The notes below the pieces were generated by a model. The model did not search any database and was not told where the DNA came from. It worked only from the letters and a program-made list of their open reading frames with translations. The translations under genes were made by a program, and so were the position numbers. From Lineus longissimus (taxonomy: Eukaryota > Nemertea > Pilidiophora > Heteronemertea > Lineidae), in contig NC_088322.1 in the NCBI RefSeq assembly GCF_910592395.1, positions 11,899,431 to 11,963,430 of the forward strand: a DNA stretch of 64,000 nucleotides, read 5' to 3'. Each line of letters begins with the position of its first letter. The first letter of the stretch is position 1. Positions 24,888-35,364 of the stretch are shown piece after piece.

Positions 24888-25059
24888 CTTGCATGTCTTG
24901 CTTTCAATATGAGGACCAAATGCATTATGGGAAATGTCCCTAGCAACTAACATTGATTTACTTAAAAGTAGCGTTAGTTAACATTGGGCCTAACATTGAT
25001 TTGTGAAACTCAATTTTAGCGTTATGTTAGCTAACGCTAAGTTAGGGACTTTAACATAA

Positions 25060-25109
25060 AAAGATAAACTAACATACTTTTATCACCATAACTTTTGTGC
25101 AACCGGCCC
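25060..25109 (-). repeat. Harbinger right terminal inverted repeat
   Basis: Its complement starts with the same 18 bp as the left end, and the inner AAGATAAACTAAC block lies at 25,061-25,073. The subterminal inverted pair AGCGTTA...TAACGCT lies at 25,018-25,038, with a third AGCGTTA at about 24,970. Confidence 0.9.
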
Positions 25110-25439
25110 CTGCCCGAACTCGTCAATCGGCTAACTTTCTATAGTCGCGCAAGTTTTGGAGGAAATCTTCATAATTCGTCGTCGATAAAATTATTTACAA
25201 GCTTCGTATTTCGTCGTTCGTGGCTCTTCCTGCGTAGGGCTTGTAAAACCTGCGTTTTATCACATTCTTCTGCAGGCAAACTCTACTTCTTTTGAAAAAT
25301 GATAGATCTCTCGGAATAAGCATCTACGGTGTTGTGATATGATCATTATCGCATCCGCACATGACACATTTAGTTAGTTTGCGCGCAAGGAAATGCCAGT
25401 ATTCTTGTAACTGTAGAATTTTTCGATATTGGGCATGAC

Positions 25440-26625
25440 TAGTCATGTTATGACGTCGGTTGACTTGGAAACTCCGGGGAAATACCTTTAACATTTCTTA
25501 ATGATCGATAACGACGGAGTTACTAGGGTTTTTGTACATTCTATATCGTTTTTCATGGACTTTGTTTTGTTGGCACGACGGGTAATGACGTCATTCTAGT
25601 AAGGAAACCCCTGAAAAGTACCAGAGAAGTTTTCGAAAGCTTTTAATGCCTTTGATGAATAGTTTCACAAGGAATTATTTTCTACATCGTCTCGAATTAT
25701 AGTTTGTTTTCCCTTAATCGTCTAGTAATGGCGTCATTCCTACATAGCATCCTCCAGAATACCAGCTAAAACGTGATGTTTGTAATGTTCTTACTTGCTG
25801 TGGGCTTTGTTCTAGGACGTTGTCATATTTTGAGTATCCAATCACCCTGTTCGAGGCACTCCATTTTAAGCTTTATCTTTCCCTGTCGTATTCACCTGTC
25901 CTAACCATGAGAACAGCCTTATTCTTGAAAGCCTTGTGATGATCTGCTCATTTTAGCCATGGAGTAAAGACTGGTTGATTTGAAGGTTTTCAGCTGAAAG
26001 ATTACAGCACAGTAAAAAAGCAGTGTCTGACAAAAATGAGTGTTAATGAGGCATTAATTAACTCTGATTTTCCGTGGGAATATCTCTAAAGATTTATGTC
26101 AGGCGTTAATGAACCTCGATTTTCGGTGCTAGTTAGCACCACTTTTTTTACTGTGAGGATTTCAGGAATCTTTGTCTCCACTGAGGCCGAAACCATGCCC
26201 ACAAAACACCTGCTGCCATGAATTTACAAACGGGCTCGAGATGTCTTCCACCTCAACTGTCCAATTTATAGAAACGCGGGCCTTTCGCTGGTAATCTCAA
26301 GAAATATCCTGAAGAAAGTTCACTCCTCGACGTTTTTTCCCTAATCTTTCATACTTCTCAAATAACGTCATTTTACTTGGAAATCCCAGAAAACCCCTTC
26401 GCGATTCCAAGGAAACCACCACGAGGTATAAGCTATCCTGATGACATTCTAAACTATTCTTTTCCTAAATATAAAGGTCTGATGACGTCTTTCGCTCAGG
26501 AAACCCCAGGAAAAGTCCCGAAAGAATTTCTGAGCCTTTTTCTCTGTCTTTGATGTCTCGTCATCTAGGCTTATGATGACTCAGTCTTCGCCTCCGCTGA
26601 CGTTGGAAGGAACAATTACGAGGTT
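25440..26625 (+). repeat. Degenerate repeat cluster with TGACGTCATT core
   Basis: At least six diverged copies of a roughly 45-bp phrase lie at about 25,446, 25,578, 25,724, 26,345, 26,475 and 26,573. The consensus is close to TAATGACGTCATTCTACT followed by GGAAACCCCNGAAAA. Spacing is irregular (100-150 bp where adjacent), with a larger gap interrupted by the small MITE at 26,008. This is either an old tandem array or a series of related elements. It begins about 330 bp beyond the Harbinger right end. Confidence 0.6.
26008..26155. mobile_element. Small MITE with CACAGTAAAAAA ends
   Basis: A 148-bp segment is bounded by CACAGTAAAAAAGCAGTG on the left and the complement of CACAGTAAAAAAAGTGGTG on the right. 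It has no coding capacity. An internal GTTAATGARSC...CTCNGATTTTC phrase occurs twice. The family is not identified and no clean target duplication is visible. Confidence 0.65.
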
Positions 26626-27577
26626 CATGTTACTTAGCACTTGAAAATCTCTCACCTCGTCCTTTTGGCCAGTGTAACCTTGAGGACTCGCCACCCAGAG
26701 GGAAAAAGCTTGATTCTTTCATCGCGTTCCTTCTGTATGACTCATGGTCTCCATTACAATAAAACTGCACTGATGTTCGACCTTTTGCTACAATATCTGA
26801 GCCTACGAGTTTATAGCAAAACTATCTATATATCTGTTAATATTTTCATGACAGGCAAACTTTCTATATTCAACACAAATTATGACGCCCAACAGGGTGG
26901 AAAAACACCGGATTAATGAATGCAAAACTGACCTTTTAATTTGGCGGATAAGAATATATATATACTCCAAATCAAGACGTTTGCGTTTAGAGCTAAATAC
27001 GACGCCTGAACGATGTTCTGGAGATTGTATCTTCGCAGCATTTGCGTTTGGAAAATACCGTATTTTTTCATGGTCATGCCATGTTTGATAATGCAAATGA
27101 CCTTAGGAAATACCGATTTTCATCACATAGCAACAATATGTTTTTAATTTTGGGTATTCATTGTAATCATGGAAAATCACGGATGACCAATTCGGTATGA
27201 CGTACTTGAGGTACATTCCTGGTTGCTATGAAAACATTTGGTTGTTTTATCTAGTGAAAATATACACCACTTTGTCTGAAGAGAATCGGTGTTATTATTC
27301 AGTTCTTATATCAATGCAAGCTATCAGTTTTAACGACTTTTTTATTCAGGGGCAATCCCATATTTCTACTTAGCAACTAACTATGATTAATAGAGCTTAC
27401 GTATGACGTAGTTCTGGAAGTTCCTTGTTGCTACGGATCGCTTTGTTAATAAACCTGGGGGAATACCAGTCTCTCCGTTATAACATCATGCACATTATGA
27501 AGTTCAATCTGTTCATCGGATTCGAACACACTGCGTTAAAACGCGTTAGCACGGTGGAAATGCTCCTTAAATCTGTA

Positions 27578-27632
27578 GGTTATGTTATGTTATGTTATGT
27601 TATGTTATGTTCTGTTCTGTTCTGTTATGTTA
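27578..27632. repeat. Microsatellite (TTATG)n
   Basis: A perfect pentamer run of GTTAT units passes into three TTCTG variants and returns to TTATG. It is a slippage-type repeat. Confidence 0.95.
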
Positions 27633-28700
27633 TTGGCAAAAATATTGTTTATTTCATTTCTTGATATGATTCAGGCCTTTAGGGCCAACTTGGGAATAAA
27701 ACATGTTGGTTTTGGATACAAAACTGGCTACCAGCAGGACCTCAACTTCTCCAAACAAGATCATTGAAACTTCTTTGAACTGAAAAAGACATTGCGCTGG
27801 AACGGGATGTAGCCTTAGGCCTACCTGAAATTCGCAAGCCATTTCAAAAACTGCCTCGCAACAGTTGCGAGAGTCTTTAACAGAGATCACGTTGGTCTGG
27901 TGCTGCAAGTGGCGGCGCATGGTGTCAAGTTGGGGTATTATCCTCCTGGCTAGGTAAATCCCACGCCCAAGTTGTCCCTTTAAGGAATATCAAAAAATAT
28001 GGTTAGGTACACTGTCATATCAAGCAAATTACCTTTCGTAAGCACAGAATAGTTTCTCCGCCTTTGATACACAATTCGCTAGCCGGTTCATAACTTAGTG
28101 ACAAACCAAATTACCTTTAAGTGTGACATTCATCTGTATTACTAGAACACCAGTTGCTCCAAGGGTCTGCCACTGTTCATTATTGTTCTCCGCAAATGAC
28201 TTATTAACAGGAGTTTGGCTACGAGCATGACGTAGTTAAGGAGGTTGCCCTTTGCTCTTCAATTGAGAAGACCGAGGACATTTTTCTATTTTCTTCAGCA
28301 TCAGATAATGCCACTCCTAAGTTGTCCCTGACAACAGTCTCAGGGTGCATTCATACTATATGACGTCATTGGGAGGGTCCGTAAGCCTATTCATAAACTT
28401 GCTGCGAATTTTTCCCCAAAATATACTTATTTTCTATCTCATACCAGTGTGTCCATAATAAACCGGTCCCTGACAACTGTCTTGAGAAGAATCATATACC
28501 AAATGACGTAGACCTAGACCTATTTTCGACTGCCAGGTTTTATTAGTAAAGTTACCTTTGTATCGTATGGCAACGATCGAGGGCCTATCAGACAGTAAAG
28601 TTTCCGTGTCTCTTGCAACTGTCTCCGGTTGAAAGAGATAAAGACGTCATTGGCAGAGTTCCTAGGTCTAGTGACCTAGCCGCCATGTTTCCCAAATAAT

Positions 28701-29462
28701 CATTACCAGCTATTGCGGGCCTAGCACACTCTGTTTTGAATAGAGGGAGACTCCATCATTCCTATTGTTTGAGATTGGAAAGGTGTGAATTAATCTGGCA
28801 ATTAGCCTCCTGTGCATTGGTGCATACAAACACTAAAATGTTTGGTTTTTGCTGATTTAGGGTCAAATAAATCAGCCAAAAGTTTTGAAAGCTTCACAAA
28901 TGATTGTTGCAAGGAAGTACTTTATGATAGTTTGCGAAATTTTGATTAATTCTAGGTGGAAAGTAATATTTTTCGCATATTTGTTGGGAAAAAAATTGAA
29001 AATCCTCCAATTTTCAACCCCCCTATGGACACTATGAATTTTTCTCCAATAAAGCTGAAATCTTGGGAATATAATCCTAAGAGTTATATCAACCACGTCT
29101 GAAGTCGGGAGTTTGTATCAAATGTACAGTTTCGGAGCTAGCGCAGCTAGAAAAGCCCCCAAAACCCACTTTCTCAGGAATTTACACTACGGGCTACGAG
29201 TGAAGCATTACAGATTTACCAAAATTTTCAACCTATAGATGGACACATCGATTTTCCATCCAAATCACTCCAAATTTTGCCAGTAAATACCTAGACATAT
29301 ATAGAATTGTGTCAGAAGTCGGGAGTTGGGATTATTTTAACACCCCGCCCAAAAAGCCAACTTTATTGATATTTCCTATGCATTTTCCATTAGGCTTGCC
29401 AGGACCAATTAAGCAGGTGCACTAATTGGCTTAATTGGCTAGGCCCGCAATAGCTGGTAATG
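28701..29462. mobile_element. TIR element, 25-bp perfect ends, non-coding
   Basis: The first 25 bases (starting CATTACCAGCTATTGCGGGC) are a perfect inverted match to 29,438-29,462. The 762-bp interior has no long ORF. It contains a diverged internal duplication of about 210 bp, with both halves holding an AATTTTCAACC...TATGGACAC block and GTCAGAAGTCGGGAGTT or close to it. The flanks show no clear target duplication, so the superfamily is unknown. It interrupts the surrounding degenerate array, so it is younger than that array. Confidence 0.8.
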
Positions 29463-30404
29463 TGTCATTTTCGTTTGTTATATCAAATACCCTTGACAAC
29501 TGTCTTGTGCTGAATCATACAATATGACGTAGTTGGGGATTTTTCATTGCTGTTGAATTGGCATTTCGGGAATGAAAAAAATCTTCAAGGCATTTCCTTA
29601 ATGCCAAAGTATCATTGTTGTGCTTATTTCTCTAGTGCTTATATTCCACTGGCAACTGTCTCAGTCTGACTCATCTCATATGACGTAGTTTCCTTACAAT
29701 CTTTCACGGATCACTAGGAAGAAATTGCTTGAGGATGGAGCCTGATCGAATATATTTTTGCAATAACATTTGCCCAGAGAGTACTCGCAGGATCAAAAGT
29801 CGTTGGACTTTTCATTTGATTCCAAAACGTCCCTCTATAACAATCATTGACAATGTATATTATTCTAGGCACATTCACTTTACACTTGTCTAATGCATAT
29901 CATTTAGCAGGCATCGTAAGGAATTAACACTTGGTAGGTTGCAACCATAGACACCATGCAATACGCACATTGGACTTGTTATTTTATTCGAGAAAGACCT
30001 GATTTCAGAGCCAATGCCTTGATATGATAAACTAAGCGGGATGGCTCGTCACTGCCAATGTTTGATCTCTTTAAACAGAAGTATGAGGAAGAAATTAACT
30101 GGTGTTCTCAGATTTTGTCCCGGTAGATATATACAAAGACGAAGAAAAAAAAGGATTTTGATAACTCCAAGAATATCAATCATAGATTTACCAAACTTTG
30201 GCCACTTGAAGCTGAGATTAGTACTATTTGTTTCCGTGTGTTTGATCTCCAAACTATGGCAAACGTTTGATGCTATTATGGAAGTTATTAAAAGGGTTTG
30301 TTGCCTGTTAAACATCACGTGCACAGCTCCGGTCGTTTGAAGTGTCGCCATTGCCTTGGATTGATTAGGTGAAGGCTTCAGTCATGCGCACTCTGATCAC
30401 TATC

Positions 30405-30865
30405 GGATTTTGGCGTCACGTGTTGCTGTGAGACGAAACACGTTTGACAGGAAATATGCAGGCATGATGCTTCTCGCAACGACCATTGCCGTACTCTTCG
30501 CGTTGACGTAGAATTCTGATATTTTTTGTGATGTTCACTCGTTGAGATTGTTCGGGTTTCCCGGCAGTGCCGCATTGGGCGTCACGTTGCATTGATGAAA
30601 GGCACACGGGCATTGAGTGCAATACTGTAAGTCAGAACAATTAGGGAAAACCGGATTTCCTGTGCAGATAGATACGCTCTGACGTTACTTCCAGGTACAT
30701 GTATCTCTGACGTTGTACTTCCGTGCAATGCAGCATTTGGGCGTCACGTTTTTCCACTAGTACATGCCGATATGATTACCAATACTAGTAATCTATCTGT
30801 CTTGGTGCTTGCTGTAGCGTGGACCATGCTCCAACATAGCCGAATATGGTCGTCACGTGCTTGAT
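30405..30865 (+). repeat. Degenerate cluster with GGGCGTCACGT core
   Basis: Four copies of TTGGGCGTCACGTT-like sequence lie at 30,412, 30,578, 30,740 and about 30,849. The first three are spaced 162-166 bp apart. Intervening sequence shares GCAGYGCNGCATT before the core in two copies and CTGACGTT phrases. Minus-strand ORFs here are short and overlap in two frames, which fits a non-coding repeat. Confidence 0.5.
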
Positions 30866-33164
30866 AGTAACCACGTAAGTTTAAGAAATTCATACCGAAC
30901 TTGAGGTCTTGGTTGATTCTCCAAGCACTGCGAGGGTGGAGCTAAAATGATATCCATCTCCTGATAACTACATGTACGTACGAATCGACGTCTGGCAGTT
31001 TGTTTGTAGAAGTTTCCAATGGAAAATGTCAATCTTTTGCGTGAGTATAAACTTCAAAGAGGCTTTGCTCTAGTATACTTAGAATAGACTACTACTAAAG
31101 GAACGCTCTCCCCATAAAAGTAACGGAGCCCATATAGACCTTCGTTCGTTCGTTCGTTAGTATTATAAATAAGAGGAAAAACTATTCTTTCTGTAAGGCA
31201 GTCTGTGCTAGATGAGTGTGTATTGCATTTTTAACGGCACGTTATATACGGAGGTGTTTTCATATCAAGCACTGAGTAATACCATAAAGGAATAAACACT
31301 GCAAAAGTTCAATTTTGATACTTTTTTTAGAATATCAGGAAAAAAACTTTTTATTCCTCAAGAAGGGTACGCAATGCTTCAGTATGATATACAGTAGCGG
31401 TAACCTCGTCTTTCCCTTTGCAGTTAGGACCCCTACCAATATGATATTCCAACCCATCAAAGAAATATCGAACAAAACAAATCTGGACAAGTGAAGTCTT
31501 GAGCTCAGAGGTTGACTTGTTTTGGCTCCCCCCTCCCCCGTGTAGTATCTGTGAATGTTTCCGTGGGCCAGTATTTCTGAGTGCCAGTGTTCCCAACGGA
31601 GATAATGTAGTCCCTGTGAATAGAGGGCGCTGTAGATTTGCATCAGAAAATATGCACACGCAGTTTTTCATGATACCAGTACCCTAAAGATCACTAAACT
31701 AAAACGTACATGGACAGCATTATCTTTAGACACTGTTCTCAGCTGCATACACATTTGCTTGATATAATCATCGTTCATATCCATACCGTTGTCATTCTCT
31801 ACACAAGCACATATCGGAGGATCCTATCCGCATCACATATTACTTTATTGATTTTGAGCGACTACAGTAGGAAAGATGATTATAGTCAAGGCCAACTTAT
31901 AGGTGTGTAGATGCTACCTTAATGGAAGGATGGCGGCTGAGAATGTGCAATTCAGAGTGACAAGTGTACCGTTCTTGGGGAACGAGCGGATGGGCACTAC
32001 TCAATTTGGAACAGCTGCATCTTGTACTGAAGGATTGCGCTTCATGGACTACCTGAAACTGCCCTGACTGGCAACTAATCCAACATTAGCATTCGTCCTA
32101 AATGTGCAGCCTTTTGAGCGATCGCATGAAGAAGGAAGTCATCCAGCTGACCGAAAGTAAATACTGAAATGTTGCATCATATAATATTTACATAATCTTT
32201 TGTCCTTGTGACACTTTTTCATCAGACAGGTTTTCCTTACACACTCCTTTTGCAACGAAGTTGCTGTAGCTCAAATCCCGCAAATGAAATACAGGTCATT
32301 AGTGAGAAAACAGAAAGGGTTATTAATTGGGAAAGCCTTTTCAACACCGCATAAACGTCATTTTGTTACCCTATTAAGATATTTTGTCGCCAATGACGAA
32401 GCCTTTTCCCTTTGCAACTACATCAGTTGGATGTCAAGCCGACGATCTCGACTCAATTATGTATAAATAGCTCACGTGGAGTTCCCGGTGTGACGTCATT
32501 TATTGCGTTAGAGCTGCCACCAGTTCATTCAGCATTCTATTCAAGGACATGTGACGTCATACACGACCTACATCTCCCCGGGTGGGGTAGCCTCGCTATC
32601 ATCGAGGACGCTTTCAATTGCCATGGAAACGTACTGCAGCGATTTGCTTGGTGTTTCCTTATACGTAAACAGTAAGTGGGATCCCGTCATACTGGAGGCA
32701 TAGTCGAAACCAGAATAAACCAACGCCGAAGCAGTCTGTCTTTTTATATCTCATAATGACTGTGGTTATCAATAACTAGTTGAAAAAAGTGGCAGTTTTA
32801 AGCATATAATAGACGATGAGATATTGTCAACGATACAAAGATGTACTATCCTATCGTTTGCGTCAATGAGGCGAAATTAATCGAGTGCCATCATAACGGT
32901 ATATTACGCAGTATTCGAGATCAGATAGTACTATATCACACCTTCGTTGATCTTTTTTGGTGGGAAGATGTGATGTGGGCGACTTCATTGTGAATGTCTT
33001 TAAAAATGTGGTATCAAAGTGTTTGCTTGCAGTATCAGGCTATCACGCGCCCGTTACTTTTCTACTACAAATGACGTGTATGTGAATTATAACTTCCAAA
33101 ACAAACGTTTTTGACCTCGCCGCTGGTGATGTTACAACGAAGCGCAATAAACTCTCTAATGAAT
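30866..33164. other. Intergenic, two close CREs, no gene
   Basis: No gene is supported. Exact CRE palindromes lie 61 bp apart at 32,491-32,498 and 32,552-32,559, both in the phrase TGTGACGTCAT, and CACGTG lies about 20 bp before the first. A TATAAATA at 32,461 precedes them, so a minus-strand promoter would lack a TATA in the right place. Confidence 0.45.
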
Positions 33165-33564
33165 ATTTTAATAGTATTTTAATAATATTTTAATAATATT
33201 TTAATAATATTTTAATAATATTTTAATAATATTTTAATAATATTTTAATAATATTTTAATAATATTTTAATAATATTTTTTAATAATATTTTAATAATAT
33301 TTTAATAATATTCTAATAATATTTTGATAATATTTTAATAATATTTTAATAATATTTTAATAATATTTTAATAATATTTTAATAATATTTTGATAATATT
33401 TAAATAATATTTAAATAATATTTTAATAATATTTTAATAATATTTTAATAATATTTTAATAATATTTTAATAATATTTTAATAATATTTTAATAATATTT
33501 TAATAATATTTTAATAATATTTTAATAATATTTTAATAATATTTTAATAATATTTTAATAATAT
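33165..33564. repeat. 11-bp AT minisatellite, about 36 copies
   Basis: The unit TAATATTTTAA is repeated head to tail for about 400 bp with few variants (TAATATTTGAA, a C substitution, two short units and a few extra Ts). It is pure A/T apart from rare substitutions and is expected to be easily unwound. No ORF is present. Confidence 0.95.
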
Positions 33565-35150
33565 AAGAAAATAGCCTCCGTGGAGAACTTTTAGTTTTAA
33601 GATAATTTTTGTCATAGCTGGAAAATGATATCAGATCCAATGAAAAATAATCGGACAAATTGGTTGTAACTAGTGACGCCAACCCAGCGCCATTTTGAAG
33701 ATATATGATGTTCTATAGTAGGCCAATGTTGTGAAAAGTACGAAAGCCAATTTTTCTGAAAGCATTTCGAGAAGAAACTGATCAAATTTAGTCGGCTGGT
33801 AATTTATGCTTTGGATTAAAGGTTGAAACTGACATAGCTCACGTACGATTGGCCTATTTGGTAAAAGAAATGCATTACGGATCGCGGAACTCACTAAAGC
33901 CGCACTTGATTTTAATATACGTGCATTACGACGTCCAAATACAGTAGATAGCTGTCTACTGCAATACGTTATTAGTGTGTGTTTATCGTACTAATTAAAG
34001 TTGGTAACAACAATAGCCATTGGCTGAATTACTGTATTTTTCAACTTCTTGGTAGTAAAATTTCATTTTGAAATCAAATCTGTTTTCGCGTACTCCGTAG
34101 TACGTCAACACCCACCCTTCGTGTCAGTTTCAATCAAATCTGACGTGGGTTTCATTCACCAAACCTTGATTCAGTAAGCGTTCATCTGGTAACCATGGCA
34201 ATGACGAGGGAAGCCCGTCAGGCGGAGAACCGAGTGCCGTCATTTGGGGAGTTCTTGTTACCTGGTTACGTCATTAATTATACATTTTATTTCTGTGATT
34301 CATTTGCTTGACGATATTAGCGTGAGCTCTGGTGACCCCCGAGTGACGTCATTAAATTGTCACGTGTCGTCACAAGGGGACATCCGGACCTAACGTTGAC
34401 GCGTTAATCTGTATTTTAATCGGTATTATCCGGTGCTAGCGGGGATAGCCTGGTGCAAGGGCGTGGTATGATAGGACTTCTCAGCAAAAAGAAACCATAA
34501 CGACAATATTTATAAACCGTATTTATTTGTTTACCTTAGCAACTGGAAGTTAGGATGATTTACTTGCGTCATAAGTGAACTCAAATCAGTTTGAAGCCAT
34601 TGAATTAACTGACATCCGAATCATTGCTATCAATTAAAACTATTTACGACTCCCTTGTGATGAACTTTGGCAAAACAGACTTTAGCCCGGGAGAAAGGCG
34701 GTGAAAGATTAAGGAAAATATTAACTAATTTTAGTAACTTGGGACACATTTAGACACAGATAGGAATAAAGTCACTCCCACAAGATTGTGTGTTCTGAAA
34801 AAAAAGATGGCTCTTTAACCTATTCCGGAGCTATTCATAGCATGAACCATATCGAGTCGAAATTGGGTAATTTATAGAACAGTTTCAACAATGTATACAC
34901 ATTTTTTTGTTACTATTAATAGCATTATGTTGCCGTTTTAAGATAACTGTGAATCAATCGATACGAGTCCTCATATTGTACTAATTATTGTAATGATGGT
35001 ATGATGACTAACTTGCACTTGGTATGATCTGTCAATGACCTTGTAGATCAATCTTTTCATACTTAATATGGTTGGTTTAAAATTATACTTGAGGTGAAAG
35101 ACCAGCCAGGGCTATCCTTGGAACTTATCACCTCATTCATACTGCATAGG
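33565..35150. other. Intergenic, one CRE palindrome
   Basis: No gene is supported. TGACGTCA at 34,344-34,351 is followed closely by CACGTG and TCGTCAC. A related GTTACGTCATTAATT phrase lies at about 34,264. Confidence 0.45.
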
Positions 35151-35364
35151 CACGGTTGCTAAAGGTATCGGTTTGCGTAAGAAAAATACGTGCTTATCCG
35201 GAGAGGAAAGGACGACACAAAAGAAACATACAAAAGATTGGTTCATTTTGTCGGGCGTGAGGCCCGCATTTATTGTTTTGATCCGATTGTACCCCTCCAA
35301 CACTGTAATGGGAGGGCCTTGTTTCTATTGTGTTTCAAATGTAAACCAATACCTTCACCCACCG
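35151..35364 (+). repeat. Dispersed repeat, copy B (partner at 2057)
   Basis: This copy has the same length and orientation as copy A and is about 85% identical by eye. The similarity stops abruptly at both sides (CACGG at the left, ACCG at the right), so these may be true element boundaries. The neighbouring sequence is unrelated. Confidence 0.75.

Larger units (their letters stand above)
20435..25112. mobile_element. PIF/Harbinger DNA transposon, complete
   Basis: The element runs from 20,438 to 25,109 (4,672 bp), flanked by the 3-bp direct repeat CTG (20,435-20,437 and 25,110-25,112). The terminal inverted repeats share a perfect outer 18 bp, GGGCCGGTTGCACAAAAG, and an inner block GTTAGTTTATCTT separated by diverged sequence. 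It carries the two genes diagnostic of this superfamily in convergent orientation: a DDE nuclease on + and a Myb/SANT-like protein on -. Subterminal AGCGTTA/TAACGCT palindromes lie near both ends. Both genes are free of stops and frameshifts after splicing, so the copy looks young and possibly autonomous. The CTG duplication differs from the TWA preferred by many family members; shifting the boundary does not give a TWA pair. Confidence 0.93.
27190..29710 (+). repeat. Degenerate tandem array with TATGACGTAG core
   Basis: Five diverged copies of a roughly 60-bp phrase share TGACAACTGTCTYRG near the start and an ATATGACGTAGTT-type core about 35 bp later. They start near 28,329, 28,471, 28,614, 29,494 and 29,650. 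Spacing is about 142-156 bp, except across the 762-bp insertion at 28,701-29,462. Subtracting that insertion leaves about 118 bp. Looser TATGACGTA copies lie at about 27,195, 27,400 and 28,225. No frame is open through the copies. Confidence 0.65.

Noticed and set aside
24432-24953. Upstream ATG of the Harbinger Myb-like protein
   Set aside because: The ATG at 24,887 has a much stronger context and the Myb domain begins soon after it; the extra 22 residues look like untranslated sequence.
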